Of a stretch of DNA of 64,000 bases, positions 50,632 to 58,462 are shown in pieces. Both the position numbers and the translations under genes were made by a program. The notes below the pieces were generated by a model. The model worked only from the letters and a program-made list of their open reading frames with translations, was not told the origin of the DNA and did not search any database. Within the stretch, counting starts at the first letter, position 1, and the number at the start of each line of letters is the position of its first letter. The stretch comes from CAYVOX01 sp964453035 (GTDB lineage Bacteria; Chloroflexota; Anaerolineae; Anaerolineales; Anaerolineaceae): positions 1 through 64,000 of the forward strand of contig CAYVOX010000001.1 of assembly GCA_964453035.1 (NCBI GenBank), given 5' to 3'.

Positions 50632-50671
50632 AGTCTAATCCAATTCATGCCAAAAGTCAATTGTCAGACAA
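50632..50671 (-). promoter_or_regulatory. Promoter and palindromic operator of the purine operon
   Basis: On the minus strand TTGACT (50655-50660) and TAGACT (50632-50637) are 17 bases apart, giving a start about 30 bp before the deaminase ATG. Directly upstream of the -35 is a perfect palindrome, TTGTCTGACAA (50661-50671), of a kind bound by GntR-family proteins. A related site lies at 43507-43518. Confidence 0.7.
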
Positions 50672-50679
50672 CGTTAACT

Positions 50680-51558
50680 TCACCGGTCAGTTAATTGTGC
50701 CGCGCGCAAGGTATTGCGCAGCAGCATCGCAATCGTCATCGGCCCCACGCCACCCGGCACAGGTGTGATCACACATGCCACATCCTTCACCTCATCAAAA
50801 GCCACATCCCCAACCAGCCGGTAACCTCTTGGACGGCTGGCATCTTCCACCCGGTTAATGCCAACATCAATCACCACCGCGCCGGGTTTCACCCAGTCGC
50901 CGCGCACCATCTCCGCTTTGCCAACCGCCGCCACCAGCACATCTGCGCTGCGGCAAATCCCCGCCAGGTTCTTGGAGCGCGAGTGGCAAATCGTCACCGT
51001 GGCATTAGCCCGCACCAACAACAGCGCCACCGGCATCCCCACAATATTGGAGCGTCCCAGCACCACTGCATTGGCCCCATCCAGCTTCCCCGCCGATTTT
51101 TCCAGCATGTACATCACGCCCGCCGGCGTGCAGGGAATGAATAGTGGATCTCGCCCCTTCTGCGCCAGTCGTCCAATATTGAGGGGATGGAAGCCATCCA
51201 CATCCTTCTCAATGCTCACCGCGTTCAACACTCGTTCCTCATCCATTCCTGGCGGCAGCGGTAGTTGAACAAGGATACCGTTCACTTTTGGATCCTGATT
51301 CAGGCTTCGCACCAGGTCTTCCACCTCGCCCTGGCTTGCAGTCGCCGGTAACTCATATCCGAAGGATTCGATTCCAACCTCGGCGGATGCTTTTCGTTTT
51401 GATTTGACATAAACATGCGAAGCCGGGTTATCTCCCACCAAAACCGTCGCCAACCCCGGGCGGGTTTTCCCCCCCTCCAGGCGCGCTTTCACCCCCTCCG
51501 CCACTTCTGCTCGCAATTGCTCAGCAATCGCCACACCATCAAGGATTGTCGCAGACAT
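50680..51558 (-). CDS. folD: Bifunctional methylenetetrahydrofolate dehydrogenase/cyclohydrolase
   Basis: FolD interconverts 5,10-methylene-, methenyl- and 10-formyl-tetrahydrofolate. The 292-aa protein has the active-site Lys in YVKSKRKA (about residue 56), QLPLPPG, the NADP site VVLGRSNIVGMP and the C-terminal TPVPGGVGPMTIAMLL. The start ATG has AAGGAG upstream. It is on the same strand as the purine operon but upstream of that operon's promoter. Formyl-folate is needed both for purine synthesis and for some purine-fermentation routes, so the proximity may or may not be meaningful. Confidence 0.96.
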   Translation of the reverse strand: MSATILDGVAIAEQLRAEVAEGVKARLEGGKTRPGLATVLVGDNPASHVYVKSKRKASAEVGIESFGYELPATASQGEVEDLVRSLNQDPKVNGILVQLPLPPGMDEERVLNAVSIEKDVDGFHPLNIGRLAQKGRDPLFIPCTPAGVMYMLEKSAGKLDGANAVVLGRSNIVGMPVALLLVRANATVTICHSRSKNLAGICRSADVLVAAVGKAEMVRGDWVKPGAVVIDVGINRVEDASRPRGYRLVGDVAFDEVKDVACVITPVPGGVGPMTIAMLLRNTLRAAQLTDR

Positions 51559-51611
51559 CGGTCTCTCCTTACACCATTTTTCTCCATTATACAGGAGGAT
51601 TAAAAATAAGC

Positions 51612-51617
51612 TATAAT
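51612..51617 (+). promoter_or_regulatory. -10 box of the UDP-glucose dehydrogenase gene
   Basis: Perfect TATAAT 29 bases before the first ATG, in the divergent gap between folD and ugd. No clear -35 is seen. A strong AGGAGG (51637-51642) follows in the leader. Confidence 0.5.
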
Positions 51618-51646
51618 ACGCGGGTAATAAAATCTCAGGAGGAATG

Positions 51647-52957
51647 ATGAGTAAAATTTGCGTGATTGGTACCGGCTACGTCGGTCTGGTTACCGGCACA
51701 TGTTTTGCGGACCTGGGCAACGACGTCACCTGCATGGATGTTGATGAAAACCGCATCAGCCGCCTCAAGGAAGGCATCATGCCCATTTATGAACCAGGTC
51801 TCGAGCAACTGGTTCTGCAAAATGTTCGCGCTGGTCGTCTCACCTTCACCACCGATTACGGCGTTGCGCTCAAAGATGCCGAAATTGCCTTCATCGCCGT
51901 CGGCACACCCTCTGGCGAGGAAGGTGAAGCGGATCTGCAGTTTGTTCGCTCCGCAGCTGAAGCCATCGCCGACCGCGTCAAAGACTCTATCGTCGTTGTC
52001 AACAAATCCACCGTTCCCGTCGGGACTGGCGATTGGGTTGCCGACATCATCAAAAAGCGCGCCAACAACGAAGACCTCCAGGCCATTGTCGTCTCCAATC
52101 CGGAATTCCTGCGTGAAGGCTCAGCCATTAATGACTTCATGAATCCAGACCGCGTGGTGCTCGGTTCCACCGACCGCAACGCCGCTGCCAAAGTAGCTCA
52201 GCTTTACATCACCCTGCGCTGCCCTATCCTCATCACCGACCTGCGCACCGCCGAGATGATTAAATACGCTTCCAACGCCTTCCTCGCCACGCGCATCTCC
52301 TTCATCAACGAGATTGCCAACATGTGCGAAGAGCTCGGCGCTGATGTGCGCGAGGTTGCCCTCGGTATGGGCTACGATAAGCGTATCGGCATGGCCTTCC
52401 TCGATGCCGGCCTCGGCTGGGGCGGCTCATGCTTCCCCAAGGATGTTAAAGCCCTGGCTCACATGGCTGTTCTGAGGGGCACGCACCCCCAACTCCTCCA
52501 GGCCGTCATGGAAATCAACCGCAACCAGCGGCGCCGCGTCGTCTTCAAACTTCGCCGTGCCCTCGGCCGCCTTGATGAAAAAGTGATTGGTATTCTCGGC
52601 CTCTCCTTCAAACCCAACACCGATGACATTCGCGACGCCCCTGCGCTTGAGGTTATCCATCTCCTGCAAAACGAAGGTGCCGTCATCCGCGCTTATGACC
52701 CCCAGGCGATGGAAAACGCCCGGCAGGTTTTGCAGCGCGTCACATTGTGCAAAAACCCCTATGAGGTTGCCGAAGGCGCCGATGCCGTCGTCCTCGCCAC
52801 CGAGTGGAATGAATTTAAGCAGATTGATTTTGAAAGGCTTCGCAACCTCATGCGCCAGCCCATCATCATGGACGGGCGCAATGCCTGGGATCCTGAACAA
52901 TTGCGCACTCTTGGTTTCACCTATTTTGGTGTTGGTCGCGGCACGCCTCCTAAATAG
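51647..52957 (+). CDS. ugd: UDP-glucose 6-dehydrogenase
   Basis: This 436-aa enzyme oxidises UDP-glucose to UDP-glucuronate with two NAD+, feeding polysaccharide synthesis. It has an N-terminal NAD fold (CVIGTGYVGLVTG), SNPEFLREGSAI, the catalytic Cys in GGSCFPKD (about residue 263) and the C-terminal domain starting GLSFKPNTDD. Two tandem ATGs exist; the second (51647) is preferred because AGGAGG lies one base before the first and four before the second. It precedes a signalling operon with its own promoter, so it is probably expressed alone. Confidence 0.96.
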   Translation: MSKICVIGTGYVGLVTGTCFADLGNDVTCMDVDENRISRLKEGIMPIYEPGLEQLVLQNVRAGRLTFTTDYGVALKDAEIAFIAVGTPSGEEGEADLQFVRSAAEAIADRVKDSIVVVNKSTVPVGTGDWVADIIKKRANNEDLQAIVVSNPEFLREGSAINDFMNPDRVVLGSTDRNAAAKVAQLYITLRCPILITDLRTAEMIKYASNAFLATRISFINEIANMCEELGADVREVALGMGYDKRIGMAFLDAGLGWGGSCFPKDVKALAHMAVLRGTHPQLLQAVMEINRNQRRRVVFKLRRALGRLDEKVIGILGLSFKPNTDDIRDAPALEVIHLLQNEGAVIRAYDPQAMENARQVLQRVTLCKNPYEVAEGADAVVLATEWNEFKQIDFERLRNLMRQPIIMDGRNAWDPEQLRTLGFTYFGVGRGTPPK

Positions 52958-52965
52958 ACGCGTGA

Positions 52966-52971
52966 TATAAT
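52966..52971 (+). promoter_or_regulatory. -10 box of the partner-switching operon
   Basis: Perfect TATAAT nine bases after the ugd stop and 34 bases before the STAS ATG, which has its own GGAGG. No -35 consensus is visible, so an alternative sigma factor could be involved. Confidence 0.45.
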
Positions 52972-53005
52972 CATTTCACTATCCCTTACCCTCATGGAGG
53001 AACGT

Positions 53006-53341
53006 ATGGAGATTAAAGCTACCCAATATAAGCACTGTGACCTGGTTCAGGTCACCGGTCGTGTGGATAGCGCTACCGCTCCCGCTTTTTCCGAGGCTCT
53101 CGGAAGGATTACCGGTGACGCGCGCTATCGCATCGTTCTCGACCTTAGCCGGCTGGATTTCATCTCCAGCGCCGGCCTGCGCGTTCTGATTAACACCCAG
53201 AAAGAATGCAAGCGCTACAACCGCGGAGAATTAGTGTTGGCCTCCGTCCCCTCCAACATCCAAAACGCGCTTGATTTATCTGGTTTTGATGAGCTCTTCA
53301 AATCCTTCCCGGATGTCCTCACCGCTGTAGGTCATTTCTAA
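53006..53341 (+). CDS. STAS-domain anti-sigma factor antagonist (SpoIIAA/RsbV type)
   Basis: This 111-aa single STAS domain has the phosphorylatable Ser in DFISSAGLRVL (about 56-58). In the partner-switching scheme the unphosphorylated form binds the anti-sigma kinase and frees its target. The start ATG 53006 follows GGAGG; an upstream in-frame ATG (52994) overlaps that Shine-Dalgarno. It is followed 17 bp later by the kinase and then the phosphatase, a complete module. Confidence 0.93.
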   Translation: MEIKATQYKHCDLVQVTGRVDSATAPAFSEALGRITGDARYRIVLDLSRLDFISSAGLRVLINTQKECKRYNRGELVLASVPSNIQNALDLSGFDELFKSFPDVLTAVGHF

Positions 53342-53358
53342 CCCGGTCTGGCAACCCG

Positions 53359-53778
53359 ATGAAAACCCTGACCTTGCCAGGTTTGTACGAAAACCTGGCA
53401 ATTATTTGTGAATATGCTCGCCAGGCCGCCGCAGAAGCTGGCCTCAGCGAAAAGGCCGCCTACGAGGTTGAAACTGCCGTTGACGAAGCCTTCGCCAACA
53501 TTATTGACCACGCCTACGGCGGCGAAGGCAAAGGCGATATCGAATGTTCCTGCCAAGTTGACGAAAAAGGCCTCACCATTCGTCTGCGCGACCATGGTCG
53601 TGAGTTCAAGCCCGAGAAGATTAAACCCCCCAACCTAAAAGTCCCGCTAAACAAGCGCAAAGACCACGGACTTGGTCTTTATCTCATGCGCCAGTTGATG
53701 GATGTCGTCACCTTCGACTTCTCCAAAACCCAGGGAAACACGCTCACGATGGTCAAATACAGGGAGATTCATACCTGA
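53359..53778 (+). CDS. Anti-sigma factor serine/threonine kinase (RsbW/SpoIIAB type)
   Basis: This 139-aa GHKL ATPase-fold kinase shows an N box ETAVDEAFANIIDHA (about 36-50), G1 with Asp in LRDHGREF and G2 HGLGLYLMRQL. It would phosphorylate the adjacent STAS protein and hold a sigma factor or another target. The stop overlaps the next ATG by one base (TGATG), so phosphatase translation is coupled. No sigma factor gene is in the window, so the target is unknown. Confidence 0.92.
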   Translation: MKTLTLPGLYENLAIICEYARQAAAEAGLSEKAAYEVETAVDEAFANIIDHAYGGEGKGDIECSCQVDEKGLTIRLRDHGREFKPEKIKPPNLKVPLNKRKDHGLGLYLMRQLMDVVTFDFSKTQGNTLTMVKYREIHT

Positions 53779-56700
53779 TGGATTTCCCCGGGCTGGCTGC
53801 TGAACCTGAGTGGAAGCAGTATTTGCGACTGGGGGAGCAGCTGCTTAACCTGCCTGACATGGCAGCGCAATGCCGCCTGATTGAACAATCCCTTACCAAC
53901 TTGCTCGGTTGCCAGGCCGCCGTCTGGTTGGCTCAACCAATTTTTCCACTCCCCGGTCAAACCCAGACCCTCCTCCTCCCCCATCCCGATGCCAGCGAGC
54001 TGGTCACCGAAGCCTTTACCCGCAGGCAGCCCCTCTTCCGCGCCCCACAAAAGCCCATCACGCCCTCAAAAAGCTCCCGCAACCTGCGCTGGTCAGCCTT
54101 TCCCCTCATGGCGCGCGATATGTTGCTTGGCATAATCGAGGCCAGCCGTCCCACCGGTCCGGCTTTTCGCCCCGAAGAAATCGCCTTCCTGGAGGGTCTC
54201 TCGGCTCACGTTGCCCTCTCCATCGAAATCAACCGCCAGGCAGCCCTCAAGAATTGGCGCTACGAACAGCTTTCACTGGTGCGCTCCGTCAGCGCCCAAA
54301 TTGCCAACGTCCTCGATCTTGATGAACTGTGCAGCCGCGTGGTCCATTTGATTCAAGAAACCTTTGATTTCTACCACGTGTCGCTTTTTTCGGTGGATGA
54401 TCCTTCTGGAAGCCTGCGCTTCCGCGCCTGTGCCGGACGCCAGGGAAGCGACCACACCACCGCGATGCCTAACCTGCACATCCAGCAAGGCCTGGTCAAC
54501 CAGGTTGCCGTCCACGGCATTGAGCGTATTGCGCATGATGTCAAAGCGGACCCGCTCTACACCGCCGATGATACCCTCCCCAATACCCAGTCCGAAGCGG
54601 CTCTCCCCATCAAGCTCGAAAACCGCATCCTCGGGGTGCTGGATGTCAAGTCCGACCGCCTCAACGGCTTCCATGAGGTTGATATTCTCGTTTTGCACGC
54701 CCTGGCTGATAACATCGCCCGCGCCATCGAAAGCGCCCGCCTCTACACCGACCTGAAACGCCGCGCCGAACAAATCTCCGGCGTTTTTGAGATCACCCAC
54801 ACCCTCACCTCGCTCCTCGATCTCGACTCGCTCCTGGATGCGGCCGTCCAGGCCATTCACAAACACTTTGGCTTTTCCTTTGTCCACCTCTTTGCGGTTC
54901 ACTCCGGCCGCCGCAAGATTTTTTACCTGGCGGGCAGCGGCACCCGTTCCGAGGCTATGCGCAACCTGGAGATTACTTACGAGCTCGATGACCCCACCGG
55001 CCTTATCCCGTGGGTGGCCCGTAATAACCGAACCCGCCTCGCCAACGACATCTCCTCAGACCCTATCTACCGCCCCAGTGAGCTTCCCCCCGATGACACC
55101 CGCTCAGAGCTGACTATCCCCCTCACCTTCGGCGGTGATGTTCTCGGCATCCTCGACATCCAGAGCGACCGCGTAAACGCCTTTGACGAGGATGTGCTTC
55201 CCATCCTGGAATCGCTGGCTGCCTCCCTGGCTATTGCCTATCACAACGCCCGCATCTACAAAGCCGAACAATGGCGCCGACAGGTCGGTGACAGTTTCAG
55301 AGATGTAGCCTCGTTACTTTCCTCTAACGTTGCCCTCGAAAAACTGCTCGAGACCATTCTCAACGAACTCGAACGCAATCTCCCCTGCGAATCAGCCGCC
55401 ATCTGGCTCTCTGACGATTCCGAGGATGCCGAATCCGCCCTCTACCTCGCCGCCGTTCACGGCGTCGGCGCGGAACAGGTCACCCGCGCCCTGCAGGAGT
55501 CGCCCCAGGCCCACCAGTTCATGCACATGGCGCTCACCAGTGACCAGGCCACCATTCGCCTGCCCGACCACCCTTCTGGACCCCTCGGACTGGCGCTTAA
55601 TTACCCCCCCGATTACTCCTCCATCGCTGCCCCCCTGCGCATTGGCAGCCAGCCCATCGGCGTGCTCACCCTTGCCCACCACACCGCCGGTCGTTACGGC
55701 AGCGAAGCCTTCTCCATGACCACCACCTTCGCCAGCTACGCCGCCGTTGCCATCCAGGTGGCCCGCCTCTACGCGCAGGCCCAGGAACAGGCCTGGGTCT
55801 CTACCATTTTGCTGCAGGTGGCGGAAGCCAGCCAGTCGGTCAACTCGGTGGATGAGCTTCTTTCCACCATGGTACGCCTCTCCCGCCTGCTCGTTGGCAT
55901 CAAAAAGTCCGCCGTCTTCCTCTATGACAACGACCGCCAGTCCTTTGAGTTGCGCGCCTGGTATGGCATGGAAAACCTCCCCGCCGATCTGATTTTTCCC
56001 CCGGGGCGTGCCCCCGCCCTCGATCAGCTGCGTGCCATCCGTGAAACCACCTTTGTCACCGACCCCGCCGCCGAATTAGATCTACCCGCGGCAGAGGTTC
56101 CCTCCGATACCGGCACCATCGTCCTCCTTCCCCTGCTCAGCCGTGATGAACTTCTGGGCGTGTTTCTCGTTGCCCACCAGTCATCAAACCATCCCGGCGC
56201 TATGCAGACCTTCGACCAACAAACCCTCTCCATCTACCAGGGCATCGCCCATCAAACCGCCGTCGCTCTCGAAAACCTCATTCTGCTTGAGGCTCGCCAG
56301 GAAGAAGCCTACGTCACCGCGGTTCTTTTGCAGGTTGCCCAGGCAGTTGTCAGCCAGAACGACCTGGTTGATATCCTCGACACCATCGTTCACCTCACCC
56401 CCATCCTGGTCGGCATAGATGCCTGTATCATCTACCTGTGGGATTCCTCCGTTCAAGCTTTCCGCACCGTGCAGGCCTTCACTGGTTCGCTGCAGACGGA
56501 GATGATGATCCTCGAACATCAATTCAGCCCCGGCGATTTCAACCTGCTGGATAACATCCTCAGGGATGATTCCGCTTACTTTGCCACCCTCCCTCAGGGT
56601 GATTTCAACCCCGCCGAGTGGAACACCCTTGAGTGCATCCCCATTGAAGAACTGGAAAAACACACCCTTCCTGCCGGAACGCACTGGGTGCTTGGTTTTC

Positions 56701-57632
56701 CATTATCCGTCAAAGGTGAGCTTGTCGGCGCTATGCTCACCCAGGAACGCACCACCCTCAGCGCCTCACAGCAGCGCCGCCTGGAAATCATGAACGGTAT
56801 TGCCCAGCAGGTCGCCCTGGCGATCCAGAATGACCGCCTGCGCCAGGAAGCCATCGTCCAGGAAAGAATCAACCGCGAGGTTCAACTCGCCCGCCAGATT
56901 CAACAAACCTTCCTGCCCAGCCGCCTGCCCAACCGTAAATCCTGGGAAATGGCAGCCCGCTGGCAACCTGCCCGCGAGGTGGGCGGCGACTTTTATGATA
57001 TTTTTTCCCTCACCAAGGAACGTCTTGGCATCGCCATCGCGGATGTCTCTGATAAAGGCATGCCCGCTGCACTCTACATGACCGTCGGACGCACCCTCAT
57101 CCGTGCTTACGCCAATAATGCAAAAAACGCCTCAACCCTTCTCCAGCGCATCAATACCCCCCTCGTCACCGACACGCCCAACAGCATGTTCATCACCGCC
57201 GTTTACGCCATCCTCTGGCCTGAGACCGGTCACCTGCTCTACGCCAACGCCGGTCACAACCGCCCCTACATCTTGCGTCCCAACCGCATGGAAATTGAGA
57301 TATTGCCTAAGGGCGGCATGGCGATGGGCGTCCTCGAAAGCATCCGCCTTGAAGATTCGCTCCACATCCTCGAGCCTGGTGATTGCTTTCTTCTCTATAC
57401 CGACGGTGTCACCGAGAGCTTCTCCCCCTCCGGCGAGCCTTTTGGCGAGAATCGACTGCAAAACATCCTGCGCCTGAACATTCATAAAAGCGTGAATGAA
57501 CTGCTGGATATCCTCGAAGCCAGCCTCATCGCCTTTCGCGAAGGCGCACCTCCCACCGATGATGTCACCATGGTTGCCATCCGCCATCTACCCCCTGCCC
57601 AGAGCGAAATCCGCCCGGCTCAATCAGATTGA
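53778..57632 (+). CDS. Multi-GAF sensor PP2C (SpoIIE-type) phosphatase
   Basis: This 1284-aa cytoplasmic protein has about six tandem GAF modules of roughly 150 residues each. The first is degenerate; the others begin near 165, 330, 505, 675 and 840, with recurring LLDLDSLLDAAVQ- or LEKLLETIL-type starts. A short coiled coil follows (about 1005-1035, QERINREVQLARQIQ), then a SpoIIE/PP2C phosphatase domain (about 1045-1275). Metal-binding Asp residues are in GGDFYDIF, ADVSDKGMPAAL and YTDGVTE. It should dephosphorylate the STAS protein when its GAF domains sense a ligand or redox state. An intrinsic terminator overlaps its last codons. Confidence 0.9.
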   Translation: MDFPGLAAEPEWKQYLRLGEQLLNLPDMAAQCRLIEQSLTNLLGCQAAVWLAQPIFPLPGQTQTLLLPHPDASELVTEAFTRRQPLFRAPQKPITPSKSSRNLRWSAFPLMARDMLLGIIEASRPTGPAFRPEEIAFLEGLSAHVALSIEINRQAALKNWRYEQLSLVRSVSAQIANVLDLDELCSRVVHLIQETFDFYHVSLFSVDDPSGSLRFRACAGRQGSDHTTAMPNLHIQQGLVNQVAVHGIERIAHDVKADPLYTADDTLPNTQSEAALPIKLENRILGVLDVKSDRLNGFHEVDILVLHALADNIARAIESARLYTDLKRRAEQISGVFEITHTLTSLLDLDSLLDAAVQAIHKHFGFSFVHLFAVHSGRRKIFYLAGSGTRSEAMRNLEITYELDDPTGLIPWVARNNRTRLANDISSDPIYRPSELPPDDTRSELTIPLTFGGDVLGILDIQSDRVNAFDEDVLPILESLAASLAIAYHNARIYKAEQWRRQVGDSFRDVASLLSSNVALEKLLETILNELERNLPCESAAIWLSDDSEDAESALYLAAVHGVGAEQVTRALQESPQAHQFMHMALTSDQATIRLPDHPSGPLGLALNYPPDYSSIAAPLRIGSQPIGVLTLAHHTAGRYGSEAFSMTTTFASYAAVAIQVARLYAQAQEQAWVSTILLQVAEASQSVNSVDELLSTMVRLSRLLVGIKKSAVFLYDNDRQSFELRAWYGMENLPADLIFPPGRAPALDQLRAIRETTFVTDPAAELDLPAAEVPSDTGTIVLLPLLSRDELLGVFLVAHQSSNHPGAMQTFDQQTLSIYQGIAHQTAVALENLILLEARQEEAYVTAVLLQVAQAVVSQNDLVDILDTIVHLTPILVGIDACIIYLWDSSVQAFRTVQAFTGSLQTEMMILEHQFSPGDFNLLDNILRDDSAYFATLPQGDFNPAEWNTLECIPIEELEKHTLPAGTHWVLGFPLSVKGELVGAMLTQERTTLSASQQRRLEIMNGIAQQVALAIQNDRLRQEAIVQERINREVQLARQIQQTFLPSRLPNRKSWEMAARWQPAREVGGDFYDIFSLTKERLGIAIADVSDKGMPAALYMTVGRTLIRAYANNAKNASTLLQRINTPLVTDTPNSMFITAVYAILWPETGHLLYANAGHNRPYILRPNRMEIEILPKGGMAMGVLESIRLEDSLHILEPGDCFLLYTDGVTESFSPSGEPFGENRLQNILRLNIHKSVNELLDILEASLIAFREGAPPTDDVTMVAIRHLPPAQSEIRPAQSD

Positions 57633-57645
57633 GCCGGGCTCTTTT
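57613..57645 (+). terminator. Terminator overlapping the phosphatase stop codon
   Basis: Perfect 12-base stem GCCCGGCTCAAT (57613-57624) with ATTGAGCCGGGC (57628-57639) and a three-base loop, then TCTTTTC. The stop codon (57630-57632) lies inside the stem, so terminating ribosomes would compete with hairpin folding. Confidence 0.92.
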
Positions 57646-57708
57646 CACGTATTCTTATCTCTTTTTTACAATAGAACCTGCCAGCTATTGGAACTTCCCC
57701 GCTGCCTG

Positions 57709-58083
57709 CTACTTACCAAAAAACAAAGCCCACCAGCGCTCCCAATGCTGCACCACCCGTGCCGTCGGCGTAGGCAGGGTTTGCGGCTGGGGGGTTGCGG
57801 CGCTGTCCACCAAAGGAATGATAGGAATATTCCCGGATTGCCCCTGCTTTTGCATCCCCGCCCAAATTTCCACCGCTGCCTGCGAGGTCGCGTAAGCGAT
57901 TTTGGTCACATACGCGCTTTGAGTTTCTTCCATACCAGCCTGCTCAGTCGCCATCGTATCCCTCTGGCTGGTCAATCTGAACAGGTCACCTAATCGCGAA
58001 TTCAAATCCATCAACAGGAAAAATGCCAGCACCAGCAGCCCAATAAAAATGATTTGCTTCTTATTTCCCTGAATTTTTTCCAT
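57709..58083 (-). CDS. Small single-helix membrane protein, FtsB/DivIC-like
   Basis: This 124-aa protein has a short basic N-terminus and one membrane helix (about 11-27). A helical, heptad-like segment follows (about 28-75), then a Pro/Thr-rich C-terminus ending in an aromatic patch (WERWWALFF). The layout is that of septum-formation initiators (FtsB/DivIC), but the sequence is not diagnostic. It stands alone on the minus strand, convergent with the phosphatase gene. It is included because codon use and the hydrophobic segment look genuine. Confidence 0.6.
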   Translation of the reverse strand: MEKIQGNKKQIIFIGLLVLAFFLLMDLNSRLGDLFRLTSQRDTMATEQAGMEETQSAYVTKIAYATSQAAVEIWAGMQKQGQSGNIPIIPLVDSAATPQPQTLPTPTARVVQHWERWWALFFGK

Positions 58084-58222
58084 ATCGCTATCTTACCTCA
58101 AGGTTTAAAACCGGACAAGGTAAAACTGCATGCAAATCAAGCACTGACCGTAGGCGGCGCGAGCCCTGCTCACCCTGGGCGCTCCGACCTGGTATGATTG
58201 GTGCAACAAGTGTACCGGATAA

Positions 58223-58249
58223 CAAAATCCCCGGAAGTAATCCGGGGAT
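58223..58249 (-). terminator. Terminator of tRNA-Leu(CAG)
   Basis: ATCCCCGGA (58227-58235) and TCCGGGGAT (58241-58249) form a nine-base stem with a five-base loop. On the minus strand it is followed by TTTTGTT, just downstream of the tRNA. Confidence 0.88.
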
Positions 58250-58253
58250 GGTG

Positions 58254-58337
<84 letters not shown>

Positions 58338-58349
58338 TTGCTGCACAGT

Positions 58350-58377
58350 ATTTTACCTAATTATCCAGTTTTGTCAA
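58350..58377 (-). promoter_or_regulatory. Promoter of tRNA-Leu(CAG)
   Basis: On the minus strand TTGACA (58372-58377) and TAAAAT (58350-58355) are 16 bases apart. The predicted start is a few bases before the tRNA 5' end at 58337. Confidence 0.75.
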
Positions 58378-58432
58378 CCCTGGCAGGTCGATTTGCCCGG
58401 GTCTCATTCAGGGTATGGCGGCGCATCAGTGC

Positions 58433-58438
58433 TATAAT
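58433..58438 (+). promoter_or_regulatory. -10 box of the sensor gene
   Basis: Perfect TATAAT 24 bases before the sensor ATG (58463), divergent from the tRNA promoter. No -35 consensus is seen. Confidence 0.5.
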
Positions 58439-58462
58439 TTCGAATAAACATGGATAAAGGGC

